From assembly GCA_020348925.1 (NCBI GenBank), contig CP070758.1, positions 292,941 through 356,940 on the forward strand: a DNA stretch of 64,000 nucleotides, in the 5' to 3' direction. Each line of letters starts with the position of its first letter. Position 1 is the stretch's first letter. Under the pieces are notes generated by a model. The model was not told the origin of the DNA and did no database searches. It saw nothing but the letters and a program-made list of their open reading frames with translations. This DNA is from Gemmatimonadota bacterium. GTDB taxonomy: Bacteria; JBHIER01; G020348925. Below, one piece after another: positions 18,942-28,058 of this stretch. The translations under genes were made by a program, and so were the position numbers.

Positions 18942-19452
18942 AAGCCCCGTATGAACTTTCACCAGAAGTTCTCATTAAGCTCATGCTAAGACGGTGGATT
19001 ATGTATGGCATGATGGGTCTCCACGTGAAATAATACCTTCATGATGCCAATCGAAATTCAACACATGCAACATCCTCAACGTCACCTAACATTAACAATA
19101 TAATAGCGAAGGACGAGGCTAACGAATACATAATGTCAATTCGATAATAACGCGAAACCATTTTTTTATTATTGACAATAGAGCGAAAATGGCTTTCGAT
19201 AACTAATTTATTGATAACGACATCCGTTTGATCATACCATTATTCTCAAATAATAAATATTTTTGAAAAAAGACTTGACAATTAATTAGCAAACACTATA
19301 TTGAAAGTGCAGTACTGTTTTTGGTAGGATTTACTCTTGGTCCTCGTCAGAGACTTCCACCAGACAATTCACGATTGAATACGGGTGTCCTCCGGGCAGG
19401 TATCAGACTGACCAGGATAATGGTTAGAGGAATAATTATCAAGGAGGGAAAA
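18942..19452. other. AT-rich upstream region of the extracellular nuclease gene
   Basis: No gene. It is strongly AT-rich from about 19070 to 19310, with the promoter at 19275-19302. A second TTGACA-like box near 19173 has no good partner. The open frame that extends upstream of the nuclease start (to 19321) has no start signal or signal peptide and is taken as leader. Confidence 0.5.
19275..19302 (+). promoter_or_regulatory. Sigma-70-like promoter
   Basis: TTGACA (19275-19280), a 16-base spacer and TATATT (19297-19302). It would give a leader of about 145 bases for the nuclease gene at 19453. Confidence 0.7.
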
Positions 19453-22400
19453 ATGATGAAAACAATCATTATGCTCAGTAAAGTGCAGACAATCGTGGCC
19501 TTGATGTGCCTGCCGGCGGTTCTCTCACCCACCTCTGCACCGTCGGTCAGGGCAGAATCCTCTACGCTCGTCATCAGCGAGGTGTACTATTATGCCCGGA
19601 CTGAGCCGGAGGAGGAGTGGGTTGAAGTCTACAACCTGGGAGAGACGGCCATTGACCTGACAAACTACAAGGTCGGCGACGAGGAGACCAGGGGGCGAGG
19701 GGAAGGAATGGTGCAGTTCCCCAGCGGTGCGACCATTGAATCCGGTCAGGTGATTGTGATTGCCAACAAAGCCACCGCTTTTTTCGATCTCTACGGGTTC
19801 AATCCCGATTATGAGATGAGCGACAGCGACCCCGCTGTGCCGAATATGACGCATTACGGAGCATGGGCTGATGGCTCTTTCGGTTTAAATAATTCTGGGG
19901 ATGAGGTCTTAATCCTCGACGGGAGCGATACGGTTGTGGATGCAATGTCCTATGGAACATCGTCTGTCTTTACTCCGGGTGTGCCTGCCGTACTGCGGCG
20001 CCACTCGCTGGAGCGATACCCGGCCGATAAGGACACCGATACCAGCGCCGACTGGATTGACCAGGACACGCCTGATCCTGGCAAGGTGAAAAACCTAATC
20101 ATTTCCATTTATGACATCCAGGCCACCACCGACCCTTCAGGCGACTCACCCTTGAAAGATTCGACCGACGTCACCACCGAGGGCGTCGTCACGGCTCTCT
20201 TCGACAACGGTTACTTTATCGAGGAGCCGGCTGGCGGAGCCTGGAGCGGCCTGTGGGTGTCCGATCCGTCGAACACCCCGGCTCGGGGTGACCGAATGCG
20301 GCTGACTGGCACGGTCATAGAAGACTCCAACTTGACCGAACTGAGCAGCCTGACAGGCTACGAGGTCCTGTCCGGCGGCAACGCCGTGCCCGAGACTATT
20401 CTGGCCACCGGCAACGTGTCGCAGGAGCAATGGGAGAGCGTCCTGGCTGGAGTGAAAAACGTCACCGTCATCAACGAGAACCTGGGCAACGGCGAGTGGT
20501 CGGTCAGCGACAGGACAGGGGAGGTCGTCGTTGGCAACAAGGGCAGGTATACTTATGACCCGGTCAACGGTGACTCCCTGGTCGCTGTCATCGGCCCGCT
20601 GGATTACGCGGAGGGTAGTTTTAAGATTCAGCCGCGCGACGATGGCGACATTGTCCTGCCGCCGCCTCCGTTCGTGATCAACGAGATTCACGCCGATCCA
20701 GGCGGGGGCATAATAGGCGATGCCAATGGTGATGGGACGAGCCACGCCAGCCAGGATGAGTTCGTAGAGATCGTGAACCGCTCGGGCAGCGACGTGGACA
20801 TCTCGGGCTGGACCCTGGCGGATAACTTCAAGGTGCGCCACATATTCCCTGAAAGCACGGTTGTCCCTGCCAATTGTGCCGTGGTCGTCTTCGGTGGTGG
20901 GAATCCCACCGGCACATTCGGCGGTGCAGTCGTGCAGACGGCCAGCAGCGGCGTGCTTTTCCTAAATAACGGTGGTGATACCCTCACCCTCAACGACGGT
21001 TCGACCGATCAGGCGACAGCCATCTACGGTTCCGAAGGCGGAGACAACCAGTCACTTACCCGTGATCCCGATATCACCGGTATCGGATTTGTGAAACACA
21101 CCACCGCCACCGGCTCAGACGGAGCGCTCTTTTCGCCGGGCACGATGGTGGACGGCTCGTCGTTTGAGGGTTGTCGAGACGAATTTGTATGCGGCGGTCC
21201 GGCCACACCCATCCACGTCATCCAGGGGAGTGGCTCAAGCAGCTCTGAAGTGGGCAACACCCATGAGATCGAAGGTGTGGTCGTGGGCGACTTTCAGGAC
21301 AAGGTCACCCAACTCGGCGGTTTCTTCCTTCAGGAGGAGGACACCGACATTGACTCTGACTCCGCGACTTCCGAAGGCATCTTCATCTACGACAACGGTT
21401 TTGGCGTTGACGTGAATGTCGGTGACATTGTGCGCGTGCGAGGTACCGTGGCCGAGTTCCACGGCCTCACGGAACTGCTCGGCATCAGCGATAAGGTCGT
21501 TTGCTCCTCCGGGGGCAGCGTTTCGGTTGCAACGGTCACCCTGCCTGTGTGCAGCCTGGATGTCTGGGAACAGTATGAGGGGATGCTGGTCAACATCCAG
21601 CAGGATCTGACTGTCACTGATCATTACGACCTGGGGCGCTACGGACAGGTCGATCTGTCCCTGAGCCGTCTGTACAACCCGACTCATTCAAAGACACCGG
21701 GACCAGAGGCTAATGCCTTGGATACCCTCAACGACCGAAACTGCATCATCCTCGACGATGCCAACACCGATGTGAACAGGGATCCCATAGTCTATCCTGT
21801 GCCCGGACTGAGTGCGAACAACACACTGCGAACAGGCTATACGGTCTCCGACTTAACGGGCGTGTTGGACCATCGCTTTGGTACATACCGGATCCAGCCG
21901 GTAGGCCCGGTGGATTTTGCACCAGACAATCCACGCCCAGCCATGCCCGATCCCGTTTATGGCACACTCAAAGTAGCCAGCTTCAATGTTTTGAACTACT
22001 TCAACGGTGACGGGTTGGGCAGCGGCTTCCCTGGCCCGCGCGGGGCAAGTTCGGCTGAGGAGTTCACCCGTCAGCGCGACAAAATCGTACGTGCTATTAC
22101 CGCATTGGATGCCGATGTGATCGGATTGATAGAAATTGAGAACGACGGCTACGGAGTGAACAGCGCTATTCAGGATTTGGTGAGCGGCTTGAATGCGTTT
22201 GCCCCCGCTGGCATAACGTACTCCTTCGTTAATCCCGGATTCGCACTTGGCACGGATGATATCAAGGTTGCGTTCGTCTATCGGGTTGAGACGGTCAGAC
22301 CATCTGGCGCGGCAGCGACAACGACCGACGAGCCTTTTGATACACGGCCTCCGTTGGCCCAGACATTTGAGGAAATTGCGACAGGTGAGCGTTTCACAGC

Positions 22401-23124
22401 GGTTGTCAACCATTTCAAGTCGAAGCGTGAGTGTCCTGATGACGGGAGTTTGAATGAGGACCAGAATGACGGTCAAGGTTGCTGGAATCTTCGACGTACT
22501 CAGGCCTCGGCAACTCTGACCGATTGGCTGGCGACAGACCCCACAGGTAGCGGCGATCCCGACTTCCTCATCATCGGCGACCTGAACGCCTGCGCTCAGG
22601 AAGATCCCATCTCTGTCATCAAAGATGCAGGTTACAGTGATTTGGTCGATGAATTCATTGGGAGTAATGCGTATACGTATGTCTATGGAGGGGAATCCAG
22701 CTATCTCGATCATGCGTTGGCAAATGATAGCCTGAGGGCACAGGTAACGAGCGTAACTGTATGGCATATCAATGCAGACGAACCTCGTTCCCTGGACTAT
22801 AATGTTGAGTATAAGTCGCCTGGTCAAATTATCAGCCTGTACGGTAATGATCCCTATCGCTCCTCCGACCACGATCCCGTGGTGATCGGCCTGTGCCTCA
22901 CCTCTGGCGAGAGGGGTGATGTCAATGGAGACGGGACTACTGACATACTGGATGTGCTGGAGGTGGTCAACCATATAATCGGCAGCGGAGGACCCTTCAC
23001 GAATCCTGCTTTCCTGTGCTTGGCTGACTGCATTAGTGATGGAGAAATCGACGTCCTGGATGTCTTGGCCATTGTAAATGTGATCCTGGGTATTTTCCCA
23101 GAGTGTCCAGGTGGGACTTTATAA
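19453..23124 (+). CDS. Secreted ExeM/NucH-type extracellular nuclease with lamin-tail domains and dockerin
   Basis: 1223 residues. The ATG at 19453 follows AAGGAGGGAAAA and opens a signal peptide (MMKTIIMLSKVQTIVALMCL, cleavage after about residue 35). Domains in order: lamin-tail domain 1 (LVISEVYYYARTEPEEEWVE); an OB-fold segment of the YhcR type (GVVTALFDNGYFIEEP); lamin-tail domain 2 (FVINEIHADPGGG); a second OB segment (EGVVVGDFQDKVTQLGGFFL); an endonuclease/exonuclease/phosphatase domain from about residue 837 (TLKVASFNVLNYFNGDG, GLIEIENDGYG, LIIGDLNAC, SSDHDPVVIGL); and a type I dockerin from about 1154. It should cleave extracellular DNA or RNA for nutrient scavenging or biofilm turnover. 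All hallmark catalytic residues (Asn, Glu, Asp-x-Asn, Asp-His) are present. Confidence 0.88.
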   Translation: MMKTIIMLSKVQTIVALMCLPAVLSPTSAPSVRAESSTLVISEVYYYARTEPEEEWVEVYNLGETAIDLTNYKVGDEETRGRGEGMVQFPSGATIESGQVIVIANKATAFFDLYGFNPDYEMSDSDPAVPNMTHYGAWADGSFGLNNSGDEVLILDGSDTVVDAMSYGTSSVFTPGVPAVLRRHSLERYPADKDTDTSADWIDQDTPDPGKVKNLIISIYDIQATTDPSGDSPLKDSTDVTTEGVVTALFDNGYFIEEPAGGAWSGLWVSDPSNTPARGDRMRLTGTVIEDSNLTELSSLTGYEVLSGGNAVPETILATGNVSQEQWESVLAGVKNVTVINENLGNGEWSVSDRTGEVVVGNKGRYTYDPVNGDSLVAVIGPLDYAEGSFKIQPRDDGDIVLPPPPFVINEIHADPGGGIIGDANGDGTSHASQDEFVEIVNRSGSDVDISGWTLADNFKVRHIFPESTVVPANCAVVVFGGGNPTGTFGGAVVQTASSGVLFLNNGGDTLTLNDGSTDQATAIYGSEGGDNQSLTRDPDITGIGFVKHTTATGSDGALFSPGTMVDGSSFEGCRDEFVCGGPATPIHVIQGSGSSSSEVGNTHEIEGVVVGDFQDKVTQLGGFFLQEEDTDIDSDSATSEGIFIYDNGFGVDVNVGDIVRVRGTVAEFHGLTELLGISDKVVCSSGGSVSVATVTLPVCSLDVWEQYEGMLVNIQQDLTVTDHYDLGRYGQVDLSLSRLYNPTHSKTPGPEANALDTLNDRNCIILDDANTDVNRDPIVYPVPGLSANNTLRTGYTVSDLTGVLDHRFGTYRIQPVGPVDFAPDNPRPAMPDPVYGTLKVASFNVLNYFNGDGLGSGFPGPRGASSAEEFTRQRDKIVRAITALDADVIGLIEIENDGYGVNSAIQDLVSGLNAFAPAGITYSFVNPGFALGTDDIKVAFVYRVETVRPSGAAATTTDEPFDTRPPLAQTFEEIATGERFTAVVNHFKSKRECPDDGSLNEDQNDGQGCWNLRRTQASATLTDWLATDPTGSGDPDFLIIGDLNACAQEDPISVIKDAGYSDLVDEFIGSNAYTYVYGGESSYLDHALANDSLRAQVTSVTVWHINADEPRSLDYNVEYKSPGQIISLYGNDPYRSSDHDPVVIGLCLTSGERGDVNGDGTTDILDVLEVVNHIIGSGGPFTNPAFLCLADCISDGEIDVLDVLAIVNVILGIFPECPGGTL

Positions 23125-23649
23125 TCTCAAACGACAGATTTCAGATAACAGATACAAGAATTTGTCCAACCCTCTCTTAGGATGTATAATTTTCACTGAC
23201 AAGAGGTGAGGGCGTTGGGAAATGAAAGGAGGGAGCAGGGATACCACATGACATCGTGGGTTTGGAACGAACGAGAAAGGAGATAAAGACTCCAACTGGA
23301 CCTATTTCTGGAACTGGTTGTAGTCAGTGGCCTGGAGTCAGGGACAAAGCCCATGGTTCTGATGAAGTGAGCGTAGTATTCATCGGGCTCAAGAGCCGCC
23401 TCAGTTGCCATAGCTGGAGCGGCTTTTTTTGGGTGTCCCAAAGGGAGAGTGCATTGCAGTATGGTTTTTCTCAAGACAATGTGAGATTTTTACCCGGAGC
23501 CCCATGAAGTGAAACAAAAATCCACGAATATATGTCTTACTGTTGCTTTTTGAGAGAAAGTCAGTCTTATTTCAAGGTGCGAGAAACGTCCGTGGATTAA
23601 TATTTCCACAGGAACGTATCCTTAAATCTTATACGACAGGAGGACACAA
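23125..23649. other. Intergenic region before the S46 peptidase
   Basis: Holds the terminator at 23394-23430 and a 12-codon ORF at 23248 (MTSWVWNERERR) about 15 bases after AAAGGAGGGAG. A longer plus frame here (23256-23507) overlaps the terminator hairpin and is rejected. No other feature is visible. Confidence 0.4.
23394..23430 (+). terminator. Intrinsic terminator
   Basis: AGCCGC (23394-23399) pairs with GCGGCT (23419-23424). The stem continues inward through TCAG/CTGG with one mismatch and is followed by T7. The arms resemble those of the terminators at 18906 and 25911. Confidence 0.8.
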
Positions 23650-25809
23650 ATGTGTACCAGATTCTTGTGTTGTCTGTTGGCGGTCGTTCTCACCATCATG
23701 ACAGTCGCTTTCGTGAGTGGTGAGGAGGGGATGTGGATGCTGGACGAGTTGAGATATCTTCCCCTGGACAAAATGAAGGCCAGGGGTTTGGAATTAACTG
23801 CGCAGGAGATTTATGAGTTAAAGGAAGCAATCGTCCTCATCGGTGGTGGCAGCGGGGCCTTTGTCTCCCCCGAGGGTCTGATTCTGACCAACCATCACGT
23901 GGCCTTCGGAGCCATTCAACACGAGAGCACCCTTGAGGAGAATTTTATCCAAAACGGATTCCTGGCCCGGACGATGGAGGAAGAGCTGCACGCTCCCGAA
24001 TACGATGTCTACGTCACCTTGGATTTTGAGGAGGTGACCGATGATATTCTGGAAGCGGTCAACGATGATATGTCCTATTTCGAACGGTACCAAGCCATCG
24101 AGGAGGCGAGTAAGGAGCTGGTCGCCGAGTGTGAAAAGGACGGAAAGGTTCGGTGCGAGGTGGTCAACGTGCTCAGCGGCACAAAGTACTATCTGTACAC
24201 GTACGAGAGGATCAAGGATGTACGGCTCGTCTATGCCCCACCGAACTCGATCGGTGGATTCGGAGGTGACATCGACAACTGGATGTGGCCCCGACACACC
24301 GGCGATTTTTCCTTTATGAGGGCCTACGTTGCTCCGGACGGGAGCTTCGCCGAATATTCTAAGGAGAATGTACCGTATAAACCGAGGGTTTACTTGCCTA
24401 TATCCACCAGGGGATATGACGAGGGCTCCTACGCCATGATATTGGGTTATCCCGGCTATTCCTATCGCTACAGAAGCTCCTACTCCATCGATCTGAGACA
24501 GAATGTGAACTATCCATCCTATATCGAGATGTCTTTGGCCCAGCTCGATGTGCTGAGAACGGCGAGTCAGAATGATCCGGAGCTAGCCATCAAGTTTGCC
24601 GATAGAATAAACAGCAGTGAGAATTTTCTGAAGAACAGCGAGGGGATGCTCGAAGGATTGAAGAAAACTAAGCTCCTCCAGAGGAAGCTGGACCAGGAGG
24701 CTGCGTTTACTCAATTTCTCTCCGAGCATCCTGATATGGAGGAGAAGTTCGGCGATGTTCTGCCGGGCATAGAGAAGGTCTACGACGAATTGTATACGTA
24801 CAACAAGAAACAGGACATGCTCCAAAACTTCTTCTATTACAGCGACCTTGTTGGATTGACATACACTATAGTGAAGTGGGGTATTGAAAAGACAAAAGAT
24901 GATATGGATCGTGAACGACAATACCAAGAGAGAAACATTCCCTCCTTACGCGAAAATATGGAAACGGCTCAACGCGATCTCCACGTTCCCACCGACCAGC
25001 TCATGCTGGAGATGCTGATCAACAAGGCCACGGAATTACCCGCGGAACAGAAAATTGAGGCCGTGGAGAGAATCGTTCATGGGAGAACAGGTGACGAGAA
25101 AGAGAGGGCGATCAAAAGCTTCGTTGCACAACTCTTCGGGAACACCAGTGTCCACGTCATGAATGAGCGGTTGAAGATGTTCGACATGACGATAGACGAG
25201 CTGAAAGAGAGAAACGATTCACTGATCGATTTTGTGGCCGACCTGGAGGAGGAGAACAAAGTCCTCGACGACAAATTCAAAGCCTTTGTCGGCGCGGTCT
25301 ACGAGCTTCGCCCGCGGCTCATTCGCGGCATGTACGAGTGGAAGAAGTCTGGACTTTACGCCGATGCCAATCGTACCCTGCGTTTTACTTACGGCACGAT
25401 CAAAGGGTACTCACCCCGGGATGCCGTCCGATACAATTATGTGACGACTCTGAACGGCGTCATTGAGAAAGATACTGGCGAGGAGCCGTTCGACGTGCCG
25501 GAGCGGCTGAAGCAGCTGGTTGCAGATCAGGATTTCGGACGGTACGCCGACCCGAAGCTGAAGGATATTCCCGTCGATTTTCTGACGACCCACGACTCGA
25601 CCGGGGGAAGTTCAGGCAGTCCGGTTATCAACGGCAGGGGCGAGATCATCGGGGTGGCCTTTGACGGCAACTACGAGTCCATGACGAGCGATTACCAGTA
25701 CGATTACGAACTGACCCGGGCTATCAATGTGGATGCACGCTATGTCCTTTTCGTGACGGACAAATTCGGCGGTGCACAGAATGTACTGGAAGAGCTGGAT
25801 ATTCAGTAG
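23650..25809 (+). CDS. S46-family dipeptidyl peptidase (DPP7/DPP11 type)
   Basis: 719 residues, the usual length. A signal peptide (MCTRFLCCLLAVVLTIMTVA) is followed by the chymotrypsin-like N-terminal part with LTNHHV (catalytic His, residues 82-83). The GGFGGDIDNWMWPRHTGDFS block carries the Asp, and STGGSSGSPVING carries the catalytic Ser at residue 657. The helical middle (about 280-560) caps the active site in known members. These enzymes release N-terminal dipeptides from oligopeptides in the periplasm or outside the cell and are typical of asaccharolytic FCB bacteria. The start at 23650 follows GACAGGAGGACACAA. The DPP7 versus DPP11 preference cannot be fixed here. Confidence 0.94.
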   Translation: MCTRFLCCLLAVVLTIMTVAFVSGEEGMWMLDELRYLPLDKMKARGLELTAQEIYELKEAIVLIGGGSGAFVSPEGLILTNHHVAFGAIQHESTLEENFIQNGFLARTMEEELHAPEYDVYVTLDFEEVTDDILEAVNDDMSYFERYQAIEEASKELVAECEKDGKVRCEVVNVLSGTKYYLYTYERIKDVRLVYAPPNSIGGFGGDIDNWMWPRHTGDFSFMRAYVAPDGSFAEYSKENVPYKPRVYLPISTRGYDEGSYAMILGYPGYSYRYRSSYSIDLRQNVNYPSYIEMSLAQLDVLRTASQNDPELAIKFADRINSSENFLKNSEGMLEGLKKTKLLQRKLDQEAAFTQFLSEHPDMEEKFGDVLPGIEKVYDELYTYNKKQDMLQNFFYYSDLVGLTYTIVKWGIEKTKDDMDRERQYQERNIPSLRENMETAQRDLHVPTDQLMLEMLINKATELPAEQKIEAVERIVHGRTGDEKERAIKSFVAQLFGNTSVHVMNERLKMFDMTIDELKERNDSLIDFVADLEEENKVLDDKFKAFVGAVYELRPRLIRGMYEWKKSGLYADANRTLRFTYGTIKGYSPRDAVRYNYVTTLNGVIEKDTGEEPFDVPERLKQLVADQDFGRYADPKLKDIPVDFLTTHDSTGGSSGSPVINGRGEIIGVAFDGNYESMTSDYQYDYELTRAINVDARYVLFVTDKFGGAQNVLEELDIQ

Positions 25810-25910
25810 AGGATCTGGGCGGGAGAGTTATAAATTTTATACATTCAGATATAGGAAAGTGATATATGGTATAAACCTGCGATACAAATCTCATTGGGGG
25901 AAGGGACAGA

Positions 25911-25948
25911 AAAGCCGCCTCAGATGGAGAGATGGGGCGGCTTTTTTT
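25911..25948 (+). terminator. Intrinsic terminator
   Basis: AAAGCCGCC (25911-25919) pairs with GGCGGCTTT (25936-25944) and continues into a T-run. The arms are nearly the same as those of the terminators at 18906 and 23394. Confidence 0.9.
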
Positions 25949-25980
25949 ACCGAAAATATTAGCCTGGTTTACTTCATGAG

Positions 25981-26069
25981 CTGTCATTCCGGCTGGAATG
26001 CCGGAATCTCCTCGATTGATGCAACGGATTCTCTATTCAGGGGATTCCGGGATAAACCCGGAATGACAG
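25981..26069. repeat. Imperfect palindromic repeat, copy 1
   Basis: CTGTCATTCCGG at 25981-25992 is the exact inverse of CCGGAATGACAG at 26058-26069. The interior also folds (GGAATGCCGGAATCTCC against GGGGATTCCGGG). It is the best-preserved member of a family seen again near 27543, 32064, 33154 and 60341. Confidence 0.75.
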
Positions 26070-26322
26070 AGTATACAATCGTGGGAGATACTATGGAACA
26101 AAGTTCAAAACCAGTGGTCATTATAATTCCATAAATATATTCATGTTACGTCGAGTTTACAGTGGTTTTATGAATTATCCAGGTTAGTAAGATCTCAATT
26201 TGACATATCCCGGGAAAATTATGAGTACCAATACAAAAAAGTATGTCTTGACAAAATTCTCAATAATTATAATTTTGGGGCATGGTATGTAAGGGAAAAA
26301 ATGAAAATTTAGGAGACCCTTT

Positions 26323-27126
26323 ATGAGAAAGCTGAACGGAAAGTCCATCCTGCTGTGGGCCATAGCCCTTGTCATAACCATGACAGCGGCAGTCTATCAG
26401 CGCAAAACCGGACCCACTTATCCCATTGGCGAGAAAATCAATCTGGCAGGGAAAAGTATCACTGTCACTTTGGATCGATCACATGCGGGCCCAGGGGATC
26501 AGGAGGTTATTGTTGCTATTGAAGACAGGAGTGTCACGGGTGAGCTTCATTGGCGGCGCTATCCCACTCGGGATGAATTTACTGCAATACCCATGAAACG
26601 GAAAGAGGAGCGACTGGTTGCATACTTACCTCACCAGCCCCCTGCTGGGAAACTGGAATATCAAATTCACCTCCGAAGCGGAGACGAAACTGTGATCGTT
26701 CCTGCCGAAGGAACGGTTGTAACGCGGTTCCGAGGAGATGTGCCGGCCTTTGTCATCATTCCGCACATTTTGTTCATGTTTCTGGCTATGGCGTATTCCA
26801 ACCGAGCGGGCATTGAAGCCTTATCCGGACGGAGCAGGCTTCGATACTACACTTTCGTTACGGTGCTTCTCCTTTTTGTCGGAGGCATGATTCTCGGGCC
26901 GATTGTTCAAAAATATGCCTTTGGAGCGTTCTGGACAGGTTTCCCATTCGGTCACGATTTGACTGATAACAAAACGCTTGTTGCCTTTCTTGGCTGGGTC
27001 ATTGCTCTGCTGAAGGTGCGCAGGAATCCAAACGCTCGAGTCTGGATCGTCGGAGCCGCACTCTTGACTCTCATCGTCTACCTCATTCCCCATAGCCTCC
27101 TCGGTTCGGAGTTGAAGTACGAATAG
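26323..27126 (+). CDS. Conserved membrane protein of unknown function
   Basis: 267 residues. One N-terminal span (residues about 8-24) is followed by an extracytoplasmic beta-rich domain of about 110 residues (SHAGPGDQEVIVAIEDRSVT, LHWRRYPTRDEF). Three to four spans follow (FVIIPHILFMFLAMAY, FVTVLLLFVGGMILGPIV and the last ending YLIPHSLLGS). The segment FGAFWTGFPFGHDLTDNKT between spans is distinctive, and I believe it is conserved in related hypothetical proteins, but I cannot name the family. The start follows TTAGGAGACCCTTT. The function is unknown. Confidence 0.75.
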   Translation: MRKLNGKSILLWAIALVITMTAAVYQRKTGPTYPIGEKINLAGKSITVTLDRSHAGPGDQEVIVAIEDRSVTGELHWRRYPTRDEFTAIPMKRKEERLVAYLPHQPPAGKLEYQIHLRSGDETVIVPAEGTVVTRFRGDVPAFVIIPHILFMFLAMAYSNRAGIEALSGRSRLRYYTFVTVLLLFVGGMILGPIVQKYAFGAFWTGFPFGHDLTDNKTLVAFLGWVIALLKVRRNPNARVWIVGAALLTLIVYLIPHSLLGSELKYE

Positions 27127-27178
27127 CATGTGATTGACAGAAACCGAAGGGGGGTTCTGCGTTCACTCTGAATTTGAT

Positions 27179-27409
27179 ATGCTGACGATAAAGTGCTCGA
27201 AATGCGGCGAGAAAATCTTCAAATACGAAAAGATCGGCAAAGGCCGGGTACTGCATTGCTGGAGAGATCGAATAAAAAAGGACTACAGCCTTCGAAACGG
27301 TGATGAAGTGAGGTGTCCGTGTGGCAATGTCATCGGTGTTCATGAGAGAAGATGGGTCAAGATGAGACAGCAGGCTTTTACCTATTCGGGGACGAAAGTG
27401 AGGAAGTAA
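27179..27409 (+). CDS. Small zinc-ribbon protein
   Basis: 76 residues starting MLTIKCSKCGEKIFKYEKIG. CSKC near the N-terminus and CPCG near residue 47 give a four-cysteine zinc-ribbon arrangement, with an extra Cys in HCWRDRI. The charged remainder has no membrane segment. I chose the ATG at 27179; an in-frame TTG at 27134 is possible. The gene follows the membrane protein by about 50 bases and is probably co-transcribed with it. The role is unknown. Confidence 0.65.
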   Translation: MLTIKCSKCGEKIFKYEKIGKGRVLHCWRDRIKKDYSLRNGDEVRCPCGNVIGVHERRWVKMRQQAFTYSGTKVRK

Positions 27410-27430
27410 AACATCTTCTCCGTAAAATAC

Positions 27431-27459
27431 TTGACAAGATCTTATTAATATTGTACATT
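27431..27459 (+). promoter_or_regulatory. Sigma-70-like promoter
   Basis: TTGACA (27431-27436), a 17-base spacer and TACATT (27454-27459). The next gene on this strand starts 600 bases downstream. Confidence 0.6.
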
Positions 27460-27542
27460 AGAATTTAAGACAGCTTGCTTGTTAGAAATATCTTTTAAAT
27501 ATAACCTAAATTGAGGGATTCTTGGCGAACGATATGTCTCAC

Positions 27543-27648
27543 CTGTCATTCAGACTCCGATGTATCGGGCAAAGAAGCTCTTAGCTGCCCTGCGTGGTCC
27601 GTCTTCACTCACTCTTCGCTTCGTCGAAGTGATCCGTTCAGAATGACA
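27543..27648. repeat. Imperfect palindromic repeat, copy 2
   Basis: Outer arms CTGTCATTC (27543-27551) and GAATGACA (27641-27648). The interior has a CTTCGCTTCGTCGAAG segment like those of related genomic palindromes. It is more diverged than copy 1. Confidence 0.6.
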
Positions 27649-27917
27649 ATTCCGGCAATCGGTCTGAAAAATCTCTCAGCTTGGGAATCATATACAATGA
27701 CAGTATGAATTCGATATAACAGTGTGTCCGTGTAACACGAACGTGGCCATGACTGCTGCCTTCGTGTCCGGGGTTGCACGATCTTGCCCCCTTATTCTCA
27801 CTCTCTTGAAGAAAGGAGGCCATTTTCTCAGTACAATTGAATAGGCTTGGGATTTAGGATTTTTATTTTTGTGGTGATGTTCATCCAAGCCAAAAGCGTG
27901 TTGTAGAGTTGGTCACG

Positions 27918-27968
27918 ACGCCTTCTTTATACTCGTAAAAAAATGAGTGAGGGGGCGTTTTCTGTTTT
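27918..27968 (+). terminator. Probable intrinsic terminator
   Basis: ACGCCTTCTT (27918-27927) pairs, with G-T wobbles, with GAGGGGGCGT (27948-27957). Inside this, ACTC pairs with GAGT. TTTTCTGTTTTT follows. It lies 90 bases before the FecR gene, so it may end the RNA started at 27466 or act as an attenuator. Confidence 0.5.
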
Positions 27969-28058
27969 TAAGAGGGAAATGGATTTCGTTGCGAGCATAA
28001 AAGTCTCTCCAAGTGAACTGTGGAATGCGGGGATAGAATATCCTGGAAGGAGGTCGCA

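Larger units (their letters stand above)
25810..26322. other. Intergenic region with terminator and palindromic repeat
   Basis: Contains the S46 gene terminator and the imperfect palindrome listed separately. A TTGACA box near 26247 is followed by TATAAT after only 14 bases, which is a tight spacing for a promoter of the next gene. No coding sequence is supported. Confidence 0.5.
27410..28058. other. Non-coding stretch between promoter and terminator
   Basis: Nearly 650 bases without a supportable gene. It contains a good promoter (27431-27459), palindrome copy 2, and a terminator-like hairpin before the FecR gene. The arrangement would allow a non-coding RNA of about 500 bases or a regulated leader. 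Confidence 0.5.

Noticed and set aside
21853-22974. 373-codon minus-strand frame opposite the nuclease
   Set aside because: Long only because of the codon bias of the sense gene. The sense frame has clear nuclease motifs and a dockerin.
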